Made by a program: the position numbers and the translations under genes. 64,000 bases of DNA from Ancistrus triradiatus (lineage: Eukaryota; Chordata; Actinopteri; Siluriformes; Loricariidae). Under the pieces are notes generated by a model. That model ran no database searches and had not been told where the DNA came from. It saw only the letters and a list, made by a program, of their open reading frames with translations. Positions within the stretch are counted from its first letter, which is position 1. The number at the start of each line of letters is the position of its first letter. The DNA lies in assembly GCA_025084515.1 (NCBI GenBank), contig JAJAGP010000209.1:378841-442840 (forward strand). Direction: 5' to 3'. Of the stretch, positions 13,024 to 25,411 are shown in pieces.

Positions 13024-13058
<35 letters not shown>
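13024..13058. repeat. (TA)n microsatellite
   Basis: About 17 uninterrupted AT units. Confidence 0.95.
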
Positions 13059-13060
<2 letters not shown>

Positions 13061-13584
13061 CTTAGTTTAACTAAGGCAGTGTAACTTTAGATGCAGTGCA
13101 GATTTTATTTAGGCAGCTAGAGAAAGGACTGATTTATAATGATCCTTGTAAGGGAACAGCATCCCAAAAACAAGCTTTGTACTGAATGTGATGTTAAGTA
13201 AAATTCTGAAAATCAGATCTTGAATTGACACAATTAGACGGTAGTCACAAACATTGAATTACTGACTAACACTCCAAGTAATACAATATTATGTCATAAA
13301 GAACAATTTTTTCAATTAACATTGAACATTATTGTAAAATAAGACAGGGTCTGTTCTGTCACAAAAGGTTCAATAAGATGATCCTTGTCGATAAGGTAAT
13401 GATTAAGGTAAGTAACCTACTTAACCCATATATTACCTTCCCAGAATACATTGGCTGTTGTAGTACAGCAGTTGTAATGATACACATTACAGGACAGCCT
13501 CTGGTGCAAGTTTTATTAGACACGTACAGCATCAGCGTGAGCATACTGAATGCTGAGCAAGGTTTGACTGGCAGTGTGCTCCTT

Positions 13585-14290
13585 CTAAGCACCGAGATGT
13601 TGATGATATGCAGGTCTTGCCACTGAGAGGAATTGCAATACGTGCACTAGATTTGAGCTCTGCAGTGAAAGAACTGTGTGTGGATCGTGGGACACAAACA
13701 CGAGGTCCACAAGAGAGGACGTAGGACCCTGAAAAAACCTACCCCTCCTGCAGCCAAGGCTCTGAAACGTCGAAGAATGGACCCAACAAGACCTCTGAGT
13801 GTCCTGTGGTATTTTGTACCAAGATGTTAGGAGCAGATCCTTCAAGTCCTGTAAGTTACGAAGTGGAGCCTCCATGGATTAGACTTTTTTTTTTATTTTT
13901 TTTTATCCAGATGCTCAATTGGATTGAGGCCAAGCCAACACCTTTAATGTTTTATAACAGTCCTCAAACCATTACTGAACAGATGTGGAAGGGTGCGTTA
14001 TTCTGCTGAAAGAGCCTGCTGTTATTAGGGAATGATGATTCCATGACTCGATGTATGTGATCGCAGCAATGTTTAGGAAATTGGTACATGTCAATACCAT
14101 GACCCAAGGTTTCCCAGCAGATCATTGCCCAGAGCATCACACTCCCTCCACCTGCTTGCCTTCTTCCCACAGTGCATCCTGGTGCCATCACTTGTCTACT
14201 AAGCATTATTATGGGAAAGAAAGGTGATTTAAGTGATTTTGATCATGGCATGGTTGCATCCATCTACGACATGTTCAGCCATCGATCACC
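13585..14290 (-). mobile_element. mosaic of decayed Tc1-like transposase
   Basis: Minus-strand pieces: GGGSVMLWAMICWETLGHGI with QQNNAPFH (catalytic Asp lost to Asn) at 13964-14206, and NLQDLKDLLLTSWYKIPQDT at 13585-13875, with a CCAATTGAGCA-type DLNPIE remnant near 13920. At 14214-14262 a plus-strand fragment resembles the start of the element at 56451. Two relics seem joined. Confidence 0.6.
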
Positions 14291-14300
14291 TAATTTTACA

Positions 14301-14930
14301 GTGTGCGTTAGTCTTTTGTCCTGTTGAAGCAATGAGTACACAAATGTGCAGCAGACACCCAGAGATGCACAGGCTTGAGTGAGTGTCTATTAACTCTGTG
14401 TTTTATATATAGGCTGTGCTCTTCACAAGGGGTTTGAGTTTAATAAACAAATATTGCAACACTGCAGTGAGATATATTTGATCATTCGATTTGCTAAAAT
14501 ATTGATTTCCACCATGAAAACTGAATAATACGGACTCATGGGTAAACACTGCATTGCTGCTTTTTAATGAAAATATGAGGGAAACCAGGCTTCTGTGTAG
14601 TCTTAAAGGATTTGTCTGTGGTGGGCAGACTCACAGCTGTTTTTCCTAGAGTTAATGGCTTTAATGTAATATAAAATATAAGATGTTAAATATAACAATA
14701 TAATCAACCACTGAATAAAATGAAATTAGGTAGGAAGCCATTCAGAATGCAATTTTTAATTCCATTATTGTCCTGATTGCTATTCATTTTTGAATCAAAG
14801 TATAACCTGTTATCTCACATTTGAGAAGATGACAATTAAAATGCACTTTTGTATGTTCTTGCCGGTATGTTCATATTAAAAGACTATATTCGTTATAGCG
14901 AGATTTCAGTATCTAACTGTTTGTATAGGG
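14301..14930. other. no gene or repeat recognised
   Basis: Single-copy-looking AT-rich sequence. Confidence 0.4.
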
Positions 14931-15135
14931 ACTGTGGTAGCCTATACAGGTAAGGTACTGGACTATGGACTACAATGTCCAGGGTTCGAATCCCACCTCT
15001 GCCAAGCTGCCACTGTTGGGTCCTTGAGCAAGACCCTTAACCCACAATTGCTTGGATTGTAAGACTGTATCAATTGTAAGTCGCTTTGGATAAGGGCGTC
15101 TGCTAAATGCTGTAAATGTAAATGTAAATGTTTGA
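14931..15135 (+). repeat. tRNA-derived SINE, family 1
   Basis: Box A-like GTAGCCTA..GGTAAGGTA and box B GGTTCGAATCCCACC, then CTTGAGCAAGACCCTTAACC, AAGTCGCTTTGGATAAGGGC and (TGTAAA)n tail. Same family at 18728, 27044, 33036, 35098 and 43246; complements near 9437 and 21088. It is a retroposon, not a tRNA gene. Confidence 0.88.
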
Positions 15136-15185
15136 TTGTAGTGGTTAATGGGTGGCATGTCTGTAATAAGCCTGGTGGAAGGACT

Positions 15186-15436
15186 GGGGTGATGGGTGGC
15201 ATGGCAGAGCAGTTACAGAGATCACTGGCTCGATCCTGACCTCCAGTGTGGAGTTTATATGTCCTCCTCGGGTTTGCGTGGAGTTTTTCCAGGTACTGTG
15301 GTTTCTTCTTACATTCCAAAGTCATTTCTTAGGTTAATTTGTTGCTCTAAATAGCCCCAGTTTGAATGTGTTGGAGTAGTGTTGTTATAACCTTGCTCCT
15401 GGCACGGGTAGCTGTTGATGCTGGTGTGACTATAAA
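15186..15436 (+). repeat. SINE-type repeat, family 2
   Basis: GGTGGCATGGCAGAGCAGTT head, GTGTGGAGTTTATATGTCCT and TTACATTCCAAAGTCATTTC body; ends near CTGTTGATGCTGGTGTGACT. Directly follows a family-1 SINE. Confidence 0.65.
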
Positions 15437-18129
15437 TAAGTAAGATTTTTGGGGGTGCGGTGTTGGAAAGGTTTGAGGCGCAGTGAAGTACTGGGTGTTT
15501 TGTGTGAGATGCTGCTTAATCTAATGAGACAGACATTACATGAAAGGCTCTGTAAGGAGTCCTTGCTTTGACTGGTTTGAGCACTGGTGGTTCAGAACAT
15601 GGTCTGAAAGTTTTGAAGTGTAGTAAAAATGAGTAGATCAGCTAGATCAACTGCATTTGATAATTAAAATGAGGAGACTAGAGGAAAGGTGTCTGGCTCC
15701 ACACGAATTTGTTGTTTGCAAGTACATTTTTTTTGCGGTCTGACAGCATTTGACTTTCCTAGGTTATGAATGCTGTGCATACGACTTTCAACAAGAAAAT
15801 TGAGTTGAAGGCCGTTTGTATCAGTCACATTCTGGCACTTGAAAATGGATTACCTCACTAGATTGCAATGGATTATTCCAAAGAGCTGCTGAAAGTAGGA
15901 CACATTATGCTTACAGCAGAAGAGACCTGATGATAGAAAACACATTGAACTTGGTTCAAACTTAAATACTTTCCAAATTGTCTTGCTGGTGCTTCTGTTG
16001 AAATCTCAGTGTGTATCTGTACCGAGAAATTCACGGAAGCCTTATTTGATCAGTCATGCTTTGTCTAGCTATGTTTGGCTCAGTCCAAGCTTTGAGGCTA
16101 GCTGTCAGTATGTATTGCTGTTGTTTTTTTGTTTTTTTCTTTTTTTAAATGGCCTGTTGTGACCGCACACCACAGCAGCTTTAGCTTCCTTTCAGTCTAC
16201 CGTGTTACCACAGCGGTGCACGGTCAGAGTTTCACAGTTAGTCTCATGGTTTGCTCTTCTGTTGATTGTGTGTCTGTGTGTACTTCTGCATTTCCTCACC
16301 GCAATGTTAAGGAGTGTTCCTGCCTCACCCTGGCTAGCACATGGATCACTGCTTAAGGCAGGACGGAAATCAGAAATCAACCTGGCAGATAATGAACACA
16401 GAAAGCCAGAACTGACATGTGTTCTTCTTAATCTGGCGTCTTGTTCAAATTAATATAAACACTTATTAAGTATTTGGGAGGGCTTGGACTGAATGTGAAA
16501 GCTTCCTGACAATGAGCTCCCGCCAGAGTCAGAGCTTGCTCAGAGTAGATACCAGGCCTTGCTGTGCTCATGTGTAGGCTTGCTAACCTGTGAATTGTTA
16601 AAAAGAAAGACAGGTTCTGCTGTAACGTCATCTGATGTCATCTGTCTACAAGTCTCTACACCACTACTCTGGTGACTAAGAGTTGGTAGGGAAGAACAGG
16701 GTGTGATTTCACTGGGAATGTACTGATTCTGAATCATTTCTATGTAGTCTGGTATCTTCCCCAGTAGCAGTATTTGGATATTAGCTTATTTTTTTGGGCG
16801 GTTGCAGTTTTGGAAAAGTTAGTGATATACAAATGCAGAAATTAGGCAGCACGCATGTCTTTACGTTCTTCTTTTGCACGCTTACGAACTCAAAAGTGGA
16901 TGGATGATCACAAACTGTTTATAAAGGATAGAAGCACTAGAGTACACTTTACACAAACATGACCCTGAAATCCCAGCAGTCCACCGAGGTTTTATTCCCC
17001 CTCAGTTTTAGCCAGCATCAGTCAGTGAGTAGATGGGAAATGGCAGGACTAGCAGAAGGGGAACACTGTAATCAGAGTTTGTCAGTAATAATTTCTGCAG
17101 CCACTCCAGTCTGAACTGTCATAGGTCCTTTGGCTCTGGGGAAGCAGTTACTGTACAGAAAAATGGCTGTTGGAGAGGTTTGGCATTACTCACTGCCTCA
17201 GTGTGGGTATTTCCCTACCAAGTGAAAACTTTCATTGTTTGCAGAAATCATTACAATCCAGTGTGATTATACAAGGCCAACCTCATGACATCAAAAGGTT
17301 ATTAATATAGCAGTAGAGCAATGAAAACCTGGCATGATTGATCAGTAGGCGTCTCAAGCGGTTTTTGTCAAAGTTAAAGTCAAAATAAAATAAAAAAAAC
17401 ACCCAAAATATTGCAAAAAGGGTTTTATGACAGGACGAGGTAGAAAAGTTGGATTATCGTAATATCTCATGCTGCCGAACTGCAAAGAACTCAGTCGTAA
17501 AAATATTATTAAAGGCTGTAAAGATTTTTCCTCTGAAAGCAGTTAAATTCCTCCATTTTTACTTATTCCAGTGCCACCTCTAATCATGATGTCCTATGTC
17601 ATTCAAGTGTCTTCACATAAGTGTAGTGGATGGAAGCACAACTTAATTTGCCTTATTTTTGTTTTTTTAAATCCAAAATTTCATAAATAGGCATAACAGT
17701 TTCATGAAACGTTTGGATGGAAACACCACTTAATTTGCATTTTTTTTTTCTATCATAATTTTGTAAATAATATTAATAAGATTTGCGAAACGTTTGAATA
17801 GAAACCTGGCTCAGTCAATTTCCTTTTTATCAATTCGGAATCTTAGCAGTGTTGTGCAAACGAGACTGAAATCTTCAGACTATGTGCTGTTAGGATTAAG
17901 CTTAACTCCTTTCAAGCAAATATTAAAATTTTAAGTCTAAAAATTAGCGCTTTTGTTGTCGCAGCTTTGCTGTTTTTCAGAATACAACCTGTTATTTCAC
18001 TTTTGACAGGATAACAATTAAACTGCGCTTATTTCTGTTAGTGCCGGTATGTACGTCATCTGTAAAGATGCATGGCCGTATTAAGATGGCAATTGCCTGA
18101 TATTGTAGGAAAGTGTCAAGAGCTACTTA
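15437..18129. other. 2.7 kb without recognised gene or repeat
   Basis: No exon with coding similarity on either strand. Open frames at 16129-16453 and 16428-16737 show no domain and no splice logic. If plekhg3 has an upstream exon in this window it could be hidden here, since a short 5' exon cannot be recognised by eye. Confidence 0.4.
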
Positions 18130-18700
18130 ACGTATTTTTCGGACCATAAGGCGCACTTAAAATCCTTTAACTTTCTCAAAAAACGACAGTGCGCCTTCAA
18201 ATGCGGTGCGTCTAATGTATGAATTAATTCTGGTTGTGCTTTCTGACCTAGAACCGATTGTAGATGGTACACTGCGCTCATAAATCTGTCAAAATGTTGT
18301 AGCACGGTCTTGGTAGGTGACGAAGCTTACGGCCACCGTAGTGCGCAGCATCGCGGAGTAATACGGTATGTGCTTCAGCATTAGGGTACGTGCATTCATT
18401 CATTCATTTTCGAAGCGGATTTCAAACACAACGCTATCGGTCACGCAGTACAACATGGACATAGAGCAGCTGCGAGAGAATTCAACATTAACGAATCAAT
18501 GGTACGGAAGTGGAGGAAGCAAGAAGACGCCCTGCGCCAGGTAAAAGACCAAACTGAGCTTCCGACGGAACTTAAGAGTTTTGTTTCATTTAATGCGTCT
18601 TATAACCCGGTGCGCTTTATGTATGAAAATATTACCCGTTAGCAGTCGATCGTTGATATCGTCTTATAATCCGGTGCGCTTTATGGTCTGAAACATACGG
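18130..18700. mobile_element. pogo-like MITE with transposase fragment
   Basis: Terminal inverted repeats: CGTATTTTTCGGACCATAAG at the left and the complement of CCGTATGTTTCAGACCATAA at the right. The interior (about 18465-18545) still reads HREFNINESMVRKWRKQED..LRQ-like residues on the plus strand, a CENP-B/pogo-type helix-turn-helix. The element is about 570 bp and cannot encode a transposase. Confidence 0.75.
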
Positions 18701-18727
18701 TATAAATATTTTGTACCCATTGTATAT

Positions 18728-18990
18728 ACTTTGTAGGACTATGGTGGTGCAGCAGTTCATTTTTCAGTATTTTTCAGTCCAGTATTCAAGCCCCAGCACT
18801 GCCAAGCTGCCATTGTTGGGTCCTTAAGCAAGGCCCTTATCCCTTAATTGTTTTGATTGTACATCGTTCGTAAGATTGCATCAGCTACAAGTCCTCTGGA
18901 TGGGGTGACAAAGAGTGTCTGACAAGGGATTAGATGTAATCAACTATCCATTTACGTTTAGTCTGCCAAATGAGTAAGTGTAAATGTAAT
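18728..18990 (+). repeat. tRNA-derived SINE, family 1 (worn)
   Basis: CAAGCCCCAGCACTGCCAAG, CATTGTTGGGTCCTTAAGCA and AGTCCTCTGGATGGGG match the family-1 body; box B is degraded. Confidence 0.7.
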
Positions 18991-19700
18991 CAGCTGTATG
19001 GGAGTCATTTCAAGCTGATGGCAGTTGTTTTCTCTGCATTGTTCTCTACACTTTTTCATCATCAGTCTCGGTTAAGTACAGAAAATGTCAACATGCTGAT
19101 GTTTCTGCAACACAACCTGGGTTAAGCAAGAAGAGGAACAACTGTGAAAGGGATAACTCACTTTGGTTTGTTTTTCATACTGGAATGTGTAGAAATACCT
19201 GATTCTGTAGTTGGCTTCGACACATAACTAATGTTAAATAAAAATTCAAAATGTTGTATTCAGCATAGAAAAGCATAGAAAACTCTAATAATAAAGTAAG
19301 TGCAGAACAATCTCACACTTCATCTGGACTTGGCCACACATTAACCGTTTCTGAGGAAGTATAAGCTCAGTAAGCGGGCAATATCAGGCATCTTGTTACC
19401 ATTCAACCTTGACACCAGTAAGGAATCTTACACATAACCAAGACACCATGTTTAGGCATTGTTAATTGGACTATGTCTAGACCCCCATGTGTGATGCAGA
19501 GATACAAAATAATATATGGTATTCTTCCATTGAAAAGTTAGCCTGCTTGGAAGTAAATAAAAAAGAAGTTTGGCAAAATATGGGAAAGTTTCTTGGACTA
19601 TACAAAGTCACGTGTGCTACGCTGTTTAATGTTTTGTTATTTAATGTGTAATCACAGCTTGTACAAAATATTTATCTTGTTTTCACCTTTAAATTGACAG
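18991..19700. other. no gene; ends in the plekhg3 acceptor
   Basis: Single-copy-looking DNA. The last 25 bases form a pyrimidine-rich acceptor ending GACAG. Confidence 0.45.
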
Positions 19701-20185
19701 AATCTCCTCGTTTGTCCACGGACTCCTCCTTAAGTGGCCATGACCCCACACTGGCTGAGTCCTGCTCCATGGACCACTCTGAAAATGAGCGACCAGTGAG
19801 TGCCGTGTCTACTCTTTCATCAGATTCCTCTAGAGAGGGCCAGTGCAGCCCATTCGGTGCCTCCAGCTGTGCCAGGTCTGTGGAATCCTCACTCACAGGC
19901 ATCGATATCAACCTTGAGCTCAGTCCTCCTGAAGACCCTGAAGGACCATCAACCCTGCTGAGGCCTGTAAGCAAGACACCAAGAAATTACCCCCCTGAAG
20001 ATCAGTTTAACAACAACGCAACCACTGTTGGGGCCATTACACCACCATCAGGCCTAGACGAACCTTCTCCTGTTGCCTCTGTAATAATGGCACCCAATTC
20101 CCAACTAACCTATGTGGACCGAGTGGTCATGGAGATTATCGAGACAGAAAGGATGTATGTGAGGGACCTGCACAGTATTGTTAAG
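19701..20185 (+). CDS. plekhg3: plekhg3 exon a: Ser-rich N-terminus and start of DH domain
   Basis: Acceptor TTGACAG at 19694-19700 after a pyrimidine-rich stretch; donor AAG|GTGAGT at 20186. It opens with two bases of a split codon and ends at phase 0. It encodes a Ser/Pro/Glu-rich leader, then the first DH helix (conserved region CR1: VDRVVMEIIETERMYVRDLHSIVK). The internal ATG at 19769 is a possible start if this is the first coding exon. Confidence 0.93.
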
Positions 20186-23100
20186 GTGAGTAATGGGTCT
20201 CCTCGTTGGGCTCCTTCATTACTTCTTAGATTGTTGGGTATTTCTTGTACTGTTAACTAACACAGAGGAAAAAATCTTTTGCTGTTTTAAGTCCTAAATA
20301 AACAATAGCAATCCATGCACATAAGTCTAAAAGATCATAACATGGGTACATATAATAAAACAGTTGCCCTGTTTTCTAAATTGCCCTGTAACACTGCATG
20401 AGTTGAGCATGAGCTGGCTTCTCAGACACTAATTAGCCATATCATTAAAGCCACCTCCTTGTTTCTACACACATTATCCATTTTCCTCAGCTCCACTTAG
20501 CTTATAGGTGTACCTTGTGGTTTTACAATTACAACTATAGGTCATTCTGCCTACTTTGTGAGCTCCTGTTCACCCTGTTCTTCAATGGTCAGAGCCCCCT
20601 ACAGGACAGCCACAAACCAGGTATTATTTGGGTGGTGGATCATTCTTAGCACTGCAGTGACACTGTGATAGCAGTGGCATATTAGTGTGTGTGTGTGTGT
20701 TATACTGCTGCTGGAGATTTTAAACCCCTCAGTGTCACTACTGGACTGAAAATAGTCCACCATTCAAAATATCCAGCCACCAGCATCCTGTAGGCAGCAT
20801 ATCATTTCACTTCTTTTTGCTACAGATGCTTTATTTATTTCTAGAACTATAGCGTACACATATATGATCAATGAAGCTGATAAAATGGACACTGAGTGTA
20901 GAAGTGAATTTAATGCACTGTGGGTGGTGTTCTGTGTTCACATGATGTGCTGTGTCAACCTCTGGTAAAAGTCCTTCAGAACTGCCATTGGCTTCTTGGT
21001 AAATTCCATGATTATTGTCTTTTTCTTGGCCATCAAGTTTGAAGGAACAGACCTAATTTCAGCTGGGTGTTGGTGGTGCTATAGACTTTTACATTTACAT
21101 TTTTGTCATTTAGCAGACACCCTTATCCAGAGCGACTTATAACTGATGCAGTCTTACAGTCCAAGAAATTGTGGGTCAAGGGCCTTGCTCAAAGACCCAA
21201 TAGTTGGTTGGTTGATTTGGCCACATGATTACCATACAGAATGTCCATTGTAGCAATAATTACTGACTGTAGCCCTTCTCATGTGCATAATCTGTCAGCC
21301 ACTCTCTTCCATGTTGTCAATGGAAAAGGACCACCAAATAACTAACCGCTAACCAAATATTACCTTGGTGGTGCATCACTTTACCACAAGAGTGAAACTG
21401 ACATCAGTCTGTGTTTTTGTTTCCATCCATGGTTATCAGTTTCAGGCCACAAGATGCTAATGGATTTTTGATTGGTGGTCTAATCTCAGTTCAGCCATGA
21501 CACTGAGATGTTGAAATCCCAGCAACACTACTGCACTGCAAATGCTCACAGCAGCACAACACACCCTAATAAAATATACATGTCATTACCATGCCAGTTT
21601 CACTGTTGTGGTAAAGTGATGAACCAACCAGGTAATATTTGGTTAGCGGTAGTAATTTGGTGGTCCTTTTCCTTCGAGAACATGGTAAACAAATTATCTA
21701 TACGATGCATGGCTGATAAATTATCTATAAGAGATAGGCTAAGGACAGTAATTATTTCTACAATGGACATCTGGTAATTATGTGGATAAATCATCTGACC
21801 AACTGATACTGAGTAAATGTTATGATTCTGGAGTCCAGTTTTTCAATTATCGATGTTTATGGTCCAGAAACGTACTTTGTAGAGTCAAGTTGTTTTACAT
21901 GTATTTGAAGAAAAGCCTGGTTTATGGTTTGTCAAAAGAGAGGGGCGTTCAAAACAAATACCATAAAGCCTGAGATGTTAATGTACAGTAGTTAATCTTC
22001 AGACCTATATCTTACAGCCAGTTGCCAATCCAGAGGCTCTGTCCCAAACAGTATAGCATGTCATACTAGTAACGGCTCCTTTTCTATTTAGGACCAGGTG
22101 GTATGGTGGTGTATACCAAACGGTGTAGAAAAAGGCCAAAAAAACTGGCTGTATGTTTATACCTCAGCATTTCTAGATCAATCGTGCTTTGCTGTAAATG
22201 GACCTAAAAGCACTGCTGCCTACCTCAGAGTGGGTGGAGCTTTTACATACAAGAGCCACAAGGTATGCCTCATCCTGTGGTGAAATAAACTTGAGTGTTA
22301 ACCTTAAATCCAAAAAAGTCACCCTGCATTCAGAAGGTTTGGCTGAATTCTTTGCTAAAATGCATCCATATGACAGAAAATCTGGTAGATGGAAGGGCAT
22401 AATGAATGCCAGTCTATCTTATAATTGTCAGGGCAGAGTTGACAATTTTGCAGACTTGAAAATTACCTAGTTAAAGCCCTTGAGCAAAGGTATGCCTGTA
22501 TGTTAAGGGTTGTTAAGATAGAATTACTGTTACTTTGAATAGAGAGTTGTTTATAGACTATTGGTTGAGAATTGTTTACAATCACTTATTTTCATTGATT
22601 GATTGATTGATTGATTGATTTTTGAGATTGTTTGTGCGTGTTGACAGGTTTACCATCTGTAGTTCCAAATAAGGGCGTCATGGTGCCACAGTGATTAGCG
22701 CTATTGCTCTGGGGTCAGGCCTGACCACTGTGTAGAGTTTGTATGTTACTCTGGGTACTCCAGTTTCTACCACATTCCAAAGACATGATTTGGTTATCTA
22801 AAGTGCCAGTGTGAGTTTATGCTTGTGTCCTACAATGGAATGATGCACTCCCTAGGGTTGGTTCCTGCCCCTGTGACCCTCAATTGGATTTAGCGGGTAT
22901 GAAAATGAATGAATGGGTTCTGAATAAATATGTTGCAATGTGTGTAAGTGTGTGAAAATTAGCATTTTATTAATTCACTGGATTAACCAAAACAGTTAAC
23001 AATAGTATACTGAGATGATATAATTACTATGATATTTTGCACTGGTTCTGATTTCTTATACTAACTATGTTAACCATCCAAGAAGAGCTGAAGAGTCAAA

Positions 23101-25326
23101 TCTCCCATCTAAAACATCTCACATCTTTACTGGCTAATCACTGTGGAAATGGGTAGAAGCCAAAACGCCTTTCTGGCCACCCAGAAACCTCATCAGACGG
23201 AAGCATATACCAGGCTTTATTTCTGGGTATTAATAGGGCTTTTGTCTAAAAGCCTCATGTTGTCTCTCATTCTGTCTTTTTAAAGCCAGAAAAACAACTA
23301 ACCACAGCTCCTTGCAGAAACAATACCAATTGTAAAGGTAACCCAGTGAGGTCTATTTTATTCACCTCATAATCCTACCCACAACTAGGGGCAATTTTGG
23401 ATTAACTAGATGTTTTACCCCTGTATTTTGCAACATGCTTTCTGTTCAGTAGCTGAGAATGGGCTGTGATTGATGGTTGCAACAGCAGCAGCTGTTTGTA
23501 GTTGAATTTGTGGTTATTTAGGTTTTTGCAGGTGGGGTGACTTATAGAAGGAATGTGTCTACATGGCCAAATTTTGCAGCTGCCTTAAGTCCTTATGTTT
23601 ACATGCCACAACTTTGCATTGCTTTCTATTCTCTCTGGACTGAAGGCGGGGAAGATGATGATGGGACGTATCTAAATCCTTCTTTTCTCATTCTAAATCT
23701 AGATGCATTTATTCACTTGTCAGCTGTACAGTAGACATCACAGCTGGTGTTTGACTGGAGTTTTCTCACTGCTACAATTTTCTATCCACTCTCTAGACAA
23801 AACAACTCATTGTGTGTCAGTAGACGTTCTGTGTGTATAGTTTTATTTATGTAAGGTTTCGATGCCATGTGGAATCATGTATTCTACATTGTAATAACAT
23901 CATTGTTTGGAGCCTTCTGTGCTTGTAGACTTGTTTATGTACATACGCCAGTCTATAACATGGTGATGACTAATTCCCAAAGTGCTTTTTTATATTCTTC
24001 CTCTTATGTCAGTATTCCAAGATCAGGATTATGATGGAGGTATACACTTTATTTAAAGGTGACCTATTATTCCATAAGTTAACACAGTTCCCGACGGTCT
24101 TAATAAATTGTTTGTGACAGACTTTGATCAAAATACCATCTGGATTAGCACCACAGTGTCCTTTCCAACCTGTCCAAACAGCCCTTTGAAGAACAGTTGT
24201 TTTTGAATGACACGCATTAATGATCATTAAATGATGAGCCACTGCTCACCCCACCCTGCTTTATGATTCACGGCTTCATGGGAAATCGCGAAATGCTGTG
24301 TGTGAAATCCTTCATTTAATCGTTAAGCATCATAAGCTTAATTTATTCATTGTATTAAGGTCATTTAAACATTCAGGTTCAATAGAGCATTTCCATTTTT
24401 AGAGCTAATGCTGCTAACTTAATTTCACTCTAGGCCCTGAACATGACATGATTCTGTTTCTGTGTGAGGAATCGACTCCAACTATTTCAAGGTTAACCCC
24501 TCATACTTAGGGTCTGGAGTCACATAATCGACTCTTCTTAGGATTGACTCGTATGCATTCAATTCTATGTACATGTGAGTCAAAGCATGCATGATGGCTT
24601 TAATACGAAATACAGGAATTGTATGTGTTAAATAAACATTGTAGCTTGTACCATGCTCATAAAATAGTGGAACTATTTACAAGTTATTTGATTAAGAAAT
24701 AAACACTCATGGCTCAGACCTTCAGGGTTTTGCTGAGTGGGAGGTTGCAATGGAAAAAAATTATCTAGATCATCTGTCCCCTGAGGCTGGGCACCAATTT
24801 AACAATTTGTGCAACCAGCAATGGAGTAGTTCCAGTACTTAGCTCTTTAGCTTTGACAGACAGCAGATACAAACAGTCCTCAGGGTGGAGTTATTCAGAT
24901 GGGGAGCATCCCTTCGTGACGTAGGATGGGGAGCCAGATCTGAGCAACTTGTTGAATCCCATGTTTTCAGAACTAGGCAGCCAACAAAGAAACTACTTGG
25001 TTGTCTGATGTCACAGCTTGTGGGTTGGTAGGCACTCCAGATTTAATTTTATTTAATCTAATTACGTCACTCCTTTTTTTTATGAAGCTCTGCATGCATG
25101 GAGTACATTAACCACATAATAAATGCAGACAGCCTACATGAGATGCTGAACTGGACACTCACACCTAACACGTAGTTATTTACTCTCCAGGAATGAAGCA
25201 TCAACTTGCCGAAGATGTAAAGTTACCCTAACAAACAAGCATATCCTGATCAAATGCCCCTTTCTTAAAGCAGAGGCAAAGGCATTATTCGGATCAAATC
25301 TAAGAGTTATTTAGTCATATTGCACC

Positions 25327-25411
<85 letters not shown>

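Noticed and set aside
14990..15010. tRNA gene (box B GGTTCGAATCCCACC)
   Set aside because: Box A and B belong to a SINE with a LINE-like 3' half and TGTAAA tail; the same unit recurs many times and no cloverleaf acceptor stem closes.
16129..16453. Possible first exon of plekhg3
   Set aside because: Open frames here have no Kozak-type start with a phase 1 donor that I could defend, and no similarity to the family N-terminus.
22098..22470. Small conserved gene in intron 1
   Set aside because: Two overlapping frames with no recognisable domain, no splice sites and no second line of evidence.
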